Source of the DNA: Lentisphaerota bacterium
GTDB taxonomy: Bacteria; Verrucomicrobiota; Lentisphaeria; Victivallales; Victivallaceae
Direction of reading: 5' to 3'
Length of the DNA stretch: 64,000 nt
Assembly (NCBI GenBank): GCA_015061495.1
Contig: SUWL01000002.1
Coordinates: 1-64,000 of the forward strand
In this document: positions 21,189 through 29,793 of the stretch, in pieces
Layout: the number at the start of each line of letters is the position of its first letter
Position numbering within the stretch: the first letter of the stretch is position 1
Program-made: the position numbers and the translations under genes
The notes under the pieces: generated by a model
What the model was told of the DNA's origin: nothing
Seen by the model: only the letters and a program-made list of their open reading frames with translations
Databases searched by the model: none

Positions 21189-21260
21189 GCGAGGGGAGAA
21201 AACCTTTTGTGAACAAAAGTTTCTTCTCCCCTCGCGCTCCCCTCTTTACAAAAAACTTTA
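21189..21260. repeat. Dispersed palindromic repeat (intergenic copy)
   Basis: GCGAGGGGAGAA...TTCTCCCCTCGC arms (21189-21200/21224-21235), followed by GCTCCCCTCTTTACAAAAAACTTTAAGC, similar to the units inside the pilin gene at about 54.13-54.38 kb. Confidence 0.65.
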
Positions 21261-21264
21261 AGCA

Positions 21265-21301
21265 GCAAATATGTTTTTCAAAAATTGAAAAACATATTTG
21301 C
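21265..21301. terminator. 17-bp perfect inverted repeat between convergent genes, possible bidirectional terminator
   Basis: GCAAATATGTTTTTCAA-AAA-TTGAAAAACATATTTGC between genes ending at 21173 (+) and 21311 (-). Confidence 0.65.
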
Positions 21302-21310
21302 AAGAGGTTA

Positions 21311-23401
21311 TCAACTTTTATTATCGCAAACTATTTCCTGCCATTTGAAAATTTCTTTTTTCAACCATTTCCAAACAGCAGAATCGAGATTTTTGATTTC
21401 GTCATCCAAAGTTTTTTTATCTGAAATTCTGATTTTTTCAGAAAGTGATTTGCGAAATAATTTATGTTTTATTTTTTTCGTATTTTTTTTGTCATAAATA
21501 CAAAAATCCTCATAATCATTTTCAGAAAATTGTTTGATTGTTATTAAATCTTCCTTGCGAATATTGTGGTTTTCGACTTGATAATAGCATTTTATAACAA
21601 TATCAAAAAATGGATAGGCTTTGCTCTTTAATTGTTTGGGTAAATCGGCATCGACATCTTCGTATTTATCAGTGATCAAATATCCGTCAAGCCATATATT
21701 TAATGCCAACAGACCGCCATACCAATTTTTCTCCCCATATCGGGAAGTTAATAAAGTGATACATCGTTTTTTGAAACTGCCATGTTCATGATAAACGATT
21801 TTATTATCTGTATTATCGCAAATTTCCTTTATTTTGTCGATAAAAAATTCTCTTTCAAACTTTTCACCAACTTGCGAGACACCTTTTTCCTGAAAAAGGA
21901 AATACTCGGATGTAAATAATTCAAATGCTTGCCAGGCAAGATCATATTTATCGCAGTAACATTTTATTAATTCCACAATTTCATACCAAAAAACATTGGC
22001 AAAAATCACCTTGTTCCGGGAGGTCGGTTCAAAAATATCTGTGACTTCTTTATAAGAATTCATATTGTATTTGGTCAGCAGAACCAATGCTTTGCCGTTA
22101 TCGCAATTTTCCAAAATCTCCAGATAGTTTTTCAGTTGATTATTTTGGAAATTTGCATCGATTTTCACTTCCACAATACAGATAAGTTTTTCTTCTTCAT
22201 CCTTGAGCCAAAAGGAAATATCATATTTGTATTCGAGCTTTTTTCTTCCGTTTTCCAGTTTGTAAACTGGATGTTCGGCTTTTACCAGATATGGCTTGAA
22301 TTTTTTCCGATTCTCTTCGTGAATAACGCCAATTTTCTTCAAAAATTCAAATTGAAAGTCCTCGATCTGGTTCAACAATCCGCATAAAATTTGAGTACAA
22401 TACTCTTCCGGTTTACTTATGTGTTCTATAATGTCCAAACATTCAGCAAGCCGGTTGTTCGGACGAATTACATCGTTCATTATGCTGCCGGGAATATCGC
22501 CGTTTTTTTCTTGCTCAGCTGAACAAATATTGCACCAATGCTTCCACAAATCCAGCAAAGTATTTATTTTCATCGCATCCTCTATAAACTGATTGATAAA
22601 ATTGTCCACCCATTGATGATCTTTGACGTTGCAGATCCATTCTTGAGGGATGGCTTCATAACCGTAATACGCTCCGGCGATTTGTCCGTAAACGGCGGCG
22701 ATGGAGTCGGAATCACCGCCCAAGTTTACTGCCGCCAACATTCCGTCTTTGAAATTATCGGTATTGCAGAACGCCCAGAACGCCGCATCGACAGTATCTT
22801 TTGCCCAGCCGGAATTGGGTACATCGGCACGGTCAGTATATGAAGTACTTATCCTGCTTTTTTCTCCGGATAAAGCCGCTTCAAGGGCATCGTGCAAACG
22901 CTTCATCTGCTCGCGGACAAAATTTGAATTGTGAGTCAAATCATTGATTTTGCGGCAGATATTTTCACCTTTGCCCTCTCTTTCCAGAATAAACGCCGGA
23001 GCGTAACGCATCAATGAACCGTTGCCCTGACCATCTTCGTCACCGTTGACCAGAGAACCGTTTCGGATATTTGCTATGGCATCATCGGTTGCGCCGCCGA
23101 CATCAAATGCCCAACCCTGAACGCTGGAAAGAAACCCCTCCTCGTACCAGCGGACAAAATTATTGGCAATATCGTTCAAATCAAAGTGCTTTTGCCGGAT
23201 GAAACTCTCCATAATACCAAATGCCATTGAGGAATCATCCGTCCAATAACCTTTGGGCAGATCCCGACCGTAAATGCCGACAGCCGGTTCCATTTGGTTT
23301 ATATACGGGTGGTCATCTTTTTCGCTAAACTGGATCGGGGAGCCGAGACAATCACCGGCGACCAGCCCCCAGAGCATACCTTTATACTTATTCTTTATCA
23401 A
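21311..23401 (-). CDS. ADP-ribosylglycohydrolase domain fused to a PD-(D/E)XK nuclease-like region
   Basis: 696 aa. N-term: 'GMLWGLVAGDCLGSPIQF', 'GYWTDDSSMAFGIMESF', 'NLGGDSDSIAAVYGQIAGAYYG'. C-term: 'KYDISFWLKDEEEKLICIVEVKIDANFQNNQLKNYLEIL' (D...EVK...Q). Confidence 0.85.
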   Translation of the reverse strand: MIKNKYKGMLWGLVAGDCLGSPIQFSEKDDHPYINQMEPAVGIYGRDLPKGYWTDDSSMAFGIMESFIRQKHFDLNDIANNFVRWYEEGFLSSVQGWAFDVGGATDDAIANIRNGSLVNGDEDGQGNGSLMRYAPAFILEREGKGENICRKINDLTHNSNFVREQMKRLHDALEAALSGEKSRISTSYTDRADVPNSGWAKDTVDAAFWAFCNTDNFKDGMLAAVNLGGDSDSIAAVYGQIAGAYYGYEAIPQEWICNVKDHQWVDNFINQFIEDAMKINTLLDLWKHWCNICSAEQEKNGDIPGSIMNDVIRPNNRLAECLDIIEHISKPEEYCTQILCGLLNQIEDFQFEFLKKIGVIHEENRKKFKPYLVKAEHPVYKLENGRKKLEYKYDISFWLKDEEEKLICIVEVKIDANFQNNQLKNYLEILENCDNGKALVLLTKYNMNSYKEVTDIFEPTSRNKVIFANVFWYEIVELIKCYCDKYDLAWQAFELFTSEYFLFQEKGVSQVGEKFEREFFIDKIKEICDNTDNKIVYHEHGSFKKRCITLLTSRYGEKNWYGGLLALNIWLDGYLITDKYEDVDADLPKQLKSKAYPFFDIVIKCYYQVENHNIRKEDLITIKQFSENDYEDFCIYDKKNTKKIKHKLFRKSLSEKIRISDKKTLDDEIKNLDSAVWKWLKKEIFKWQEIVCDNKS

Positions 23402-23635
23402 AATTCAACTCCGAATCAGAATTTCACAACATCCATTTCCCATTATGCTTATTGAGAATATTTGTACGGTAAAAATGCCCATTCATAATAATATCCCCAT
23501 TGTCAGGCAATTGTAATTTCTGTCTTATTTTTGCGATAGCTTCGTTCAATATTTTCCCTGCAACTTTAGCAAAAACTCCATTCGGATAATCATCATCACC
23601 GGTACAATCATCTTTTATGATCTCAAACAATTCAG

Positions 23636-23660
23636 GCGGCAGGATAACTCCTGCCGCCCA
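23636..23660. terminator. Hairpin downstream of the rhodanese gene
   Basis: GGCGGCAGGA-TAAC-TCCTGCCGCC, perfect 10-bp stem; weak U-tract. Confidence 0.45.
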
Positions 23661-23672
23661 TCTTGTATGCCT

Positions 23673-24032
23673 TCACTTGCTTATCGGAATATTGAGCTTT
23701 TCCCGGGCATCTTTCATTGCCCCCAGATTATGAACATTGGTATACCCCTGCTTCAACAGCTTTTCCGTTGCCATTGCTGCTTCCCGACCGCCCCGGCAAT
23801 AAACATAAACCGGAGTATCTCTGGAGGGGACAACTGTTGCAGCTTTGGTATCCACATCCGCCTGCGGCAGATTGATCGCTCCCTGCAGATATCCTTTCTG
23901 ATACTCTGTCGGAGTACGGACATCAAGCAGAACAGCATCTTTTTTCATCGTGATTTTGCACTGCCCCGGAGAACAGCATCCACTGACGGCGAGCATCATA
24001 ACGCCGCACAGCATAACGGGAAGTTTTTTCAT
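23673..24032 (-). CDS. Rhodanese-like domain lipoprotein
   Basis: 119 aa; lipobox 'LAVSGCC', 'LLDVRTPTEYQKGYLQGAINLP', active-site loop 'VYCRGGREAAMA'. Confidence 0.92.
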   Translation of the reverse strand: MKKLPVMLCGVMMLAVSGCCSPGQCKITMKKDAVLLDVRTPTEYQKGYLQGAINLPQADVDTKAATVVPSRDTPVYVYCRGGREAAMATEKLLKQGYTNVHNLGAMKDAREKLNIPISK

Positions 24033-24259
24033 AATTCACCTCTATTTGGATCGATTTTTTGCTTCAATTAACTCATTAAGCGGGAAAAACACCTATTCTG
24101 CCCGTAATATAACACAGAATGTGAAATTTGTCAAATCCCAGTAATCCATGGAATATTTACTGAAGATAAGTCCCTGTCTTCTCCGCTGCTTGTTTTTCAG
24201 ATTCTTCCTGCTGTATTTGAGCAGCTTACAGCGTCGTGCAATCCGGCAGGATCAAACCG

Positions 24260-24372
24260 TTATTGCATGGTTGACAAATCATAATGTCTGTGATGTATTC
24301 TTACTGTTTGCGATTATCGCAAGCAACGGATCTAAAATGCAAGTCTCACAAAATTTGGGACATCGCCAAATA
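24260..24372 (-). repeat. Dispersed repeat copy with conserved TTGCGAT-N-ATCGCAA palindrome
   Basis: Reverse complement GATGTCCCAAATTTTGTGAGACTTGCATTTTAG...TTGCGATAATCGCAA...ATTATGATTTGTCAACCATGCAATAACGG matches 60966-61068. Confidence 0.7.
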
Positions 24373-24611
24373 AAAAGTCAAAATTTAATTTAAAACAAAA
24401 ATATTTCAAATATCTCCTTGCATTTTGATATTTGAAGTGATACATTAACTTTGTTCGGGGTTAAGAGGTTCCAAAGAGCCGGTCAGGAAGAGTTTGAGTA
24501 AATCTGCGGCGGCATAATTCAGTTCAGCTCTTTGCAATTGTTGAACAAATGTCAGCCGGAAATATGCGCCTTGCTGCTCCTGACCGGGTTACCGGAGATG
24601 TGAGGGAAATT

Positions 24612-25244
24612 ATGGCTATCAATTTAAAAAAGGGTCAGGCTATCAATCTTGAAAAAGATCAATTCGATCTTTCCAATGTTACGATCGGTCTGGGATGGGA
24701 TGTCGCAGAAAAAAAGGGTGGTTTTCTGTCCGGTCTGTTCTCCAAAAAACAGGCGGATTACGATTTGGACGCAATCGCTTTTATGCTGGACGAGAATGAC
24801 AAAGTCGCCAATGTCGGCAATCCGAAACTGGAAGGCGGAGATATTATATTTTTCAATAACCTGCGCCACTTCTCCGGTAACGTTTACCACACCGGGGACA
24901 ACCGCACCGGAGACGGCGATGGCGATGATGAACAGCTGGTCGTCAAATTGAACAATATGGGCAGCGAATATTCAAAAATCGTCTTCGTGGTTTCCATCTA
25001 TCAGGGCATCCAAAATCAACAGAATTTCGGTCAGGTCGAGAATGCTTTTATCCGGGCGGTCGATGCCCGCGGTCAGGAAATGTTCCGTTACGACCTCTCA
25101 CGCGATGCAGAATTCAACGGCAAATGTTCCATGATATTCGGAGAGCTTTACCGCCACAACGGTAATTGGAAATTCCGGGCGATCGGAACTCCTTATGCCA
25201 CCGACAACTTCGTGGATATTTTAAGAGAGAAATATCTTTGGTAA
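24612..25244 (+). CDS. TerD family protein
   Basis: MAINLKKGQAINLEKDQ...VTIGLGWDV...DYDLDAIAFMLDE...GDNRTGDGDGDDEQLVVKL. Probable start 24612 rather than 24549. Confidence 0.92.
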   Translation: MAINLKKGQAINLEKDQFDLSNVTIGLGWDVAEKKGGFLSGLFSKKQADYDLDAIAFMLDENDKVANVGNPKLEGGDIIFFNNLRHFSGNVYHTGDNRTGDGDGDDEQLVVKLNNMGSEYSKIVFVVSIYQGIQNQQNFGQVENAFIRAVDARGQEMFRYDLSRDAEFNGKCSMIFGELYRHNGNWKFRAIGTPYATDNFVDILREKYLW

Positions 25245-25297
25245 ACAGGATGATTTCAGAACTGTTCAAACAATAATATCAATTCAGGAGAAAAGAC

Positions 25298-25852
25298 ATG
25301 GCTATCAATCTGCAAAAAGGACAACGGGTCGCTATCGGACTGCAGCACATCACCGTCGGCTTGGGTTGGGATCCCGCCGAAAGCGGAACTGATTTCGACC
25401 TGGATGCCACCGCATGTATGCTCGGAGAAGACAAAAAGATTCCGGCTGAAAACTTTTTCGTCTATTACAACAACCCCAAATCTGCTGACGGGGCATGCGA
25501 GTCTACCGGCGATGACCGTACCGGCGGCAACAGCGAATTCGGTGATGATGAGCAGATCATCGTCGATTTGACCAAAGTTTCTCCCAAGATCAAGTCGATC
25601 GTATTCGCCGCTTCCATCTACGATGCCGATGCACGCCGCCAGAATTTCGGACAGGTACAAAATTCATACATCCGCATCTGCGATTCCGATTCCGGTGAAG
25701 AGCTCTGCAAATACGAACTTTGCGAAGACTTTTCCATCGAAACTGCCATCGAATTCGGACGGCTCTATCTCCACAATGGCGAATGGAAATTTGAAGCCAC
25801 CGGAATCGGTCACAAAGGCGGTCTGCAGAGCATCGTTGACAAATATTGCTAA
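25298..25852 (+). CDS. terD: TerD family protein
   Basis: MAINLQKGQRVAIGLQHITVGLGWDPAESGTDFDLDATACMLGE...GDDRTGGNSEFGDDEQIIVDL. Confidence 0.93.
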   Translation: MAINLQKGQRVAIGLQHITVGLGWDPAESGTDFDLDATACMLGEDKKIPAENFFVYYNNPKSADGACESTGDDRTGGNSEFGDDEQIIVDLTKVSPKIKSIVFAASIYDADARRQNFGQVQNSYIRICDSDSGEELCKYELCEDFSIETAIEFGRLYLHNGEWKFEATGIGHKGGLQSIVDKYC

Positions 25853-26194
25853 TGATCACGGTGTTTTTGCGAACGGCTGTTTCGAGCTTTTGCCAAGCCG
25901 TTGCCATAAAGATGTAGTTGATTAAAGCAAGCAATCACATATAAAAAAGTGTTCACTACTGCACGGCAAACATATCCGGGCGGTAGTGATTTGGTTGTAA
26001 ATATTAACACGGGGCAATTGCAAACGTCATTCAAAAATAAATTGAAATTTCTGTGTCGGAGAGGTCAATACGGCAGTTTGGACATATCCTGTCAAAATAA
26101 ATAATCTCCGTCAAGCACCCTGCTTTAAGGTCGCAGCGATGAATTTCAAAATTTTTGAGGCGTTTGGAAATCACCTCATATTCAGGAGAAAAAA

Positions 26195-28792
26195 ATGACA
26201 CCTCGCGGATTAACGTCAAAGGAAGTTGACGAAAGTCGTCAGAAACATGGTGCAAATACTTTAACCCAAATCCCGCCGGATCCATTGTGGAAAAAGATCC
26301 TCGAGGGTTTTCAGGATCCGATGATCATGATCCTGCTGGTCGCACTGGTCGTCCAGGTGGTTTTGTTTTTCCTCAAACAGGCAGAGTGGTTCGAACCGGT
26401 CGGTATCCTGATCGCCATTCTGATCGCCAACGGGGTTGCTTCGATCAGCGAAAGCAGTCAGGAGAATAAAGCATCGGCGCTGAAAGCTGAAGAAGAAGCC
26501 AAAGAAATGGCAAAAGTCATCCGCGACGGCAAACTGGCAGAGATCCATGTCAGTGAAGTCGTGGTCGGAGATGTCGTCTTTTTGCAGGCTGGAGATAAAA
26601 TCCCCGCCGACGGTGAAATAGTTGACGGAGCAATAAAAGTCGATCAAGCCGCCCTGAATGGCGAAACTGAAGAAGCTGCCAAAATTCCGCAGACGGATAA
26701 AAGTGCCGGATACGATGTCAAAGATCTGTTGAATCAGCATTACGCTTACCGCGGGACCGTTGTTTGCGGCGGTGAAGCGTACATGGAAGTAAAAGTCGTC
26801 GGCGATAAGACTCTCTTTGGCGAACTTGCCCTCGAAGTCCAGGAAGATACCCGTGAAACTCCTCTGCAGGTCAAATTGAGCAAATTGGCAGGTCAAATTT
26901 CCATGTTCGGCTATATCGGTGCCATTGCCATCGTAGCGGGGATCCTGGCAAAAACCTTCCTGACCGGCGACCTTCCCGGAGATATCTACCAGTGGATCAG
27001 ACTGATCATGAATGCAATCACCGTTGCCGTTACGATCATCGTCTGTGCCGTTCCGGAAGGTCTGCCGATGCTGACCTCGATCCTGCTCTCTTTGCAGAGT
27101 TTGAAAATGGCAAAAGACAACGTGCTGGTCAGAAAAATCAACGGTCTGGAAACCGCCGGCAGTTTGAGTATTCTATTCAGCGATAAAACCGGTACTATTA
27201 CCGAAGGACGTCTTTCTGTCGTCGAATTGGTCACCGGCAATGTCCGTCCCTTTGAGGCACTGAATAAGATGCCTTCCGCGCTGGCACTGGATGTGATCAC
27301 CGGTATCGGCGTAAATAACAGCGCTGCCGTCAGCGACAATTCCATCATCGGCGGAAACAGTACCGACCGGGCTCTGATGGCATTTCTGGTGGATTCCGAA
27401 GCGGCGAAAACGATGAATAAAGAGGAAGTCAGAGCATTCAATGCCTTTGATTCCAATAAAAAGAGTTCCAGTGTCACGGTCTGCCGGAATGGTGAAGTCA
27501 TCACCTACATCAAGGGCGCACCGGAAAAAATCATCGACAACTGCACCAGATACATCGATGAAAACGGCGTGGAAAAGGAACTTGTGGAAAAGAACTTCCT
27601 GACCGCCTATCTCGATACCCAGGCCGGACGTTCAATGCGTTTGCTGGCAGTTGCCAAATCCAAAGGCGAAAAAGATGACTCCGACCTGACTCTGGTCTGC
27701 CTGATCAGCATCCGGGACAATGTCCGCAAAGAGGCTGTCGATGCGATCCATGAAGTTCAAAATGCCGGCATCCAGGTGGTCATGGTCACAGGTGACCGCA
27801 AAGAAACCGCCGTGGCTATCGCCAAAGAAGCCGGTTTGCTCGCCCGCCCGCAGGATATCGCCCTGACCTCGGCTGAAATGGCGGAAAAAAGTGATGATGA
27901 GTTGAAAAAACTTCTGCCGGATCTGCGGGTCGTCGCCCGCGCCCTGCCCACCGATAAAAGCCGCCTGGTGCGTATCGCCCAGGATCTCAATCTGGTCGTC
28001 GGCATGACCGGTGACGGGGTCAATGACTCACCTGCGCTGAAAAAAGCTGATGTCGGTTTTGCCATGGGCAGCGGTACTGAAGTTGCCAAAGAAGCCGGTG
28101 ACATTACGATCCTGGATGACAACTTCTCATCTATTGAAAAAGCGATCCTCTACGGCAGAACCATGTTCAAAAGCATCCGGAAATTCCTCATTTTCCAGTT
28201 GACCGTCAACGTTGCCGCCGTCCTCTCATGTTTCATCGGACCGATGTTCGGAGAAAATGTCGTTATGACCGTCATCCAGCTGCTGCTGATAAATCTCGCC
28301 ATGGATACTCTGGCGGCAATCGCCTTTGGCAGCGAACCGGCACTCAAGGAGTATATGAAAGACAAGCCGATCCCCCGCTCGGAAAGCATCGTCACCAAAG
28401 CCATGTTCACCGAGATCCTGATCAGTGCATTCTACATCACCTTTATCTGTCTGGCGATTCTCTTTGTAAAACCGGTTCAGCAGCTGTTCGGCGATGTGGA
28501 TCACACTTATTTGAAAACTGCGCTCTTTGCGACCTTTATGATGGCGATCACATTCAACGGTTTCAATGCCAGAACCAGCCACCTGAATCCTTTTGAAGGT
28601 TTGGGCCGCAACAAAAACTTCATCATCGTCATGTTGAGCATCATCGGTTTGCAGTACCTCTTTGTCACCTTTGGCGGCAAAGTGCTTGAAGTCGAACCGC
28701 TCACCTGGCGTTCATGGGGCATCTGCGCACTGCTGGCATTCCTCGTGATCCCGATCGACATGATCCGCAAAATGCTCATTGCCAAACGCTGA
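26195..28792 (+). CDS. Calcium-translocating P-type ATPase (P2-type)
   Basis: 865 aa: 'CAVPEGLPM', phosphorylation motif 'SDKTGTITEG', 'GMTGDGVNDSPALKKADVGFAMG'. Confidence 0.93.
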   Translation: MTPRGLTSKEVDESRQKHGANTLTQIPPDPLWKKILEGFQDPMIMILLVALVVQVVLFFLKQAEWFEPVGILIAILIANGVASISESSQENKASALKAEEEAKEMAKVIRDGKLAEIHVSEVVVGDVVFLQAGDKIPADGEIVDGAIKVDQAALNGETEEAAKIPQTDKSAGYDVKDLLNQHYAYRGTVVCGGEAYMEVKVVGDKTLFGELALEVQEDTRETPLQVKLSKLAGQISMFGYIGAIAIVAGILAKTFLTGDLPGDIYQWIRLIMNAITVAVTIIVCAVPEGLPMLTSILLSLQSLKMAKDNVLVRKINGLETAGSLSILFSDKTGTITEGRLSVVELVTGNVRPFEALNKMPSALALDVITGIGVNNSAAVSDNSIIGGNSTDRALMAFLVDSEAAKTMNKEEVRAFNAFDSNKKSSSVTVCRNGEVITYIKGAPEKIIDNCTRYIDENGVEKELVEKNFLTAYLDTQAGRSMRLLAVAKSKGEKDDSDLTLVCLISIRDNVRKEAVDAIHEVQNAGIQVVMVTGDRKETAVAIAKEAGLLARPQDIALTSAEMAEKSDDELKKLLPDLRVVARALPTDKSRLVRIAQDLNLVVGMTGDGVNDSPALKKADVGFAMGSGTEVAKEAGDITILDDNFSSIEKAILYGRTMFKSIRKFLIFQLTVNVAAVLSCFIGPMFGENVVMTVIQLLLINLAMDTLAAIAFGSEPALKEYMKDKPIPRSESIVTKAMFTEILISAFYITFICLAILFVKPVQQLFGDVDHTYLKTALFATFMMAITFNGFNARTSHLNPFEGLGRNKNFIIVMLSIIGLQYLFVTFGGKVLEVEPLTWRSWGICALLAFLVIPIDMIRKMLIAKR

Positions 28793-28821
28793 TATTCCGG
28801 AATATCACGATTATCATCTGC

Positions 28822-28856
28822 CGCAGTCCGGGAATTTTGACCGGACTGCGTTTTTT
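28822..28856 (+). terminator. Intrinsic terminator after the P-type ATPase
   Basis: CGCAGTCCGG-GAATTTTGA-CCGGACTGCG-TTTTTT. Confidence 0.9.
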
Positions 28857-28978
28857 ACGGATATTGCCAGGTGCCCGGAACAGAAAACGGCAAAAATCGC
28901 CAATGGGGGTCACGGCAGCTTGTTTTTTCCGGAAATCACGGATATATTAAACCGGTAAACATCGGGAATTGAATATTT

Positions 28979-29707
28979 ATGAAAAAAATCAACGTTACGA
29001 TCTGGAATGAGTTCCGCCACGAAAAAGAGAACCCTGCCGTCCGGGAGATCTATCCGGATGGCATTCACACCGCCTTGAAAAACGGTCTTGCCGCCGACGA
29101 TCTGGAAATCCGCTGTGCATGGCTGGATCAACCCGGCAACGGTCTGCCGCCGGAGATCCTTGAAAATACCGATGTCCTCATCTGGTGGGGACACCGGGCA
29201 CACCACGAAGTTGACGATGAAACGGTAAAAAATGTTCACGACCGGATCCTTGCCGGAATGGGATTGATCGTGCTTCATTCCGGACACTTTGCCAAAATAT
29301 TCCAACGCTGCACCGGCACTTCCTGCACGCTGAAATGGCGGGAAGCCGGAGAGAGAACGATCCTGTGGAATCTCGCGCCGGATCACCCGATCACCCGGGG
29401 GATCGGAGATTATTTTGAGTTGGCACATGAGGAGATGTACGGGGAAAAATTCGATATCCCGGAGGATGGCAAAGTCATCTTTGCGTCCTGGTTTGAGGGG
29501 GGGAATGTCTTTCGCAGCGGCGTGACCTTTGAACGCGGCAGGGGCAGGATCTTCTACTTCCAGCCCGGACATGAAACTTACCGCAATTACTATGACCGCA
29601 ACGTTCTGCTGGTCATCGGCAATGCGATCCGCTGGGCGGCTCCGGAACTTATTCAAGCACCGCAAGCCCCCGGATATCCGCCGTTGCATGAGATCAATCA
29701 ACTGTAA
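28979..29707 (+). CDS. ThuA-like domain protein
   Basis: 242 aa: 'DVLIWWGHRAHHEVDDETVKNVHDRILAGMGLIVLHSGHFAKIFQ', 'GRGRIFYFQPGHETYRNYYDRNVLLVIGNAIRWA'. Confidence 0.88.
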   Translation: MKKINVTIWNEFRHEKENPAVREIYPDGIHTALKNGLAADDLEIRCAWLDQPGNGLPPEILENTDVLIWWGHRAHHEVDDETVKNVHDRILAGMGLIVLHSGHFAKIFQRCTGTSCTLKWREAGERTILWNLAPDHPITRGIGDYFELAHEEMYGEKFDIPEDGKVIFASWFEGGNVFRSGVTFERGRGRIFYFQPGHETYRNYYDRNVLLVIGNAIRWAAPELIQAPQAPGYPPLHEINQL

Positions 29708-29793
29708 ACTCAAGGAGCAGCAGCATGCCGGTCAGGATCATCTTTCCCGTATCCAAAATCTTCACACTGAAGTAAGCGGTAAATCCGCCGGTA

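Noticed and set aside
23424-23630. 68-aa ORF (FEIIKDDCTGDDDYPNGVFAKVAGKILNEAIAKIRQKLQLPDNG...) between the ARH-nuclease and rhodanese genes
   Set aside because: Only a TTG start is available and the frame enters the hairpin; it might be the remnant of a small gene but evidence is too weak to call a CDS.
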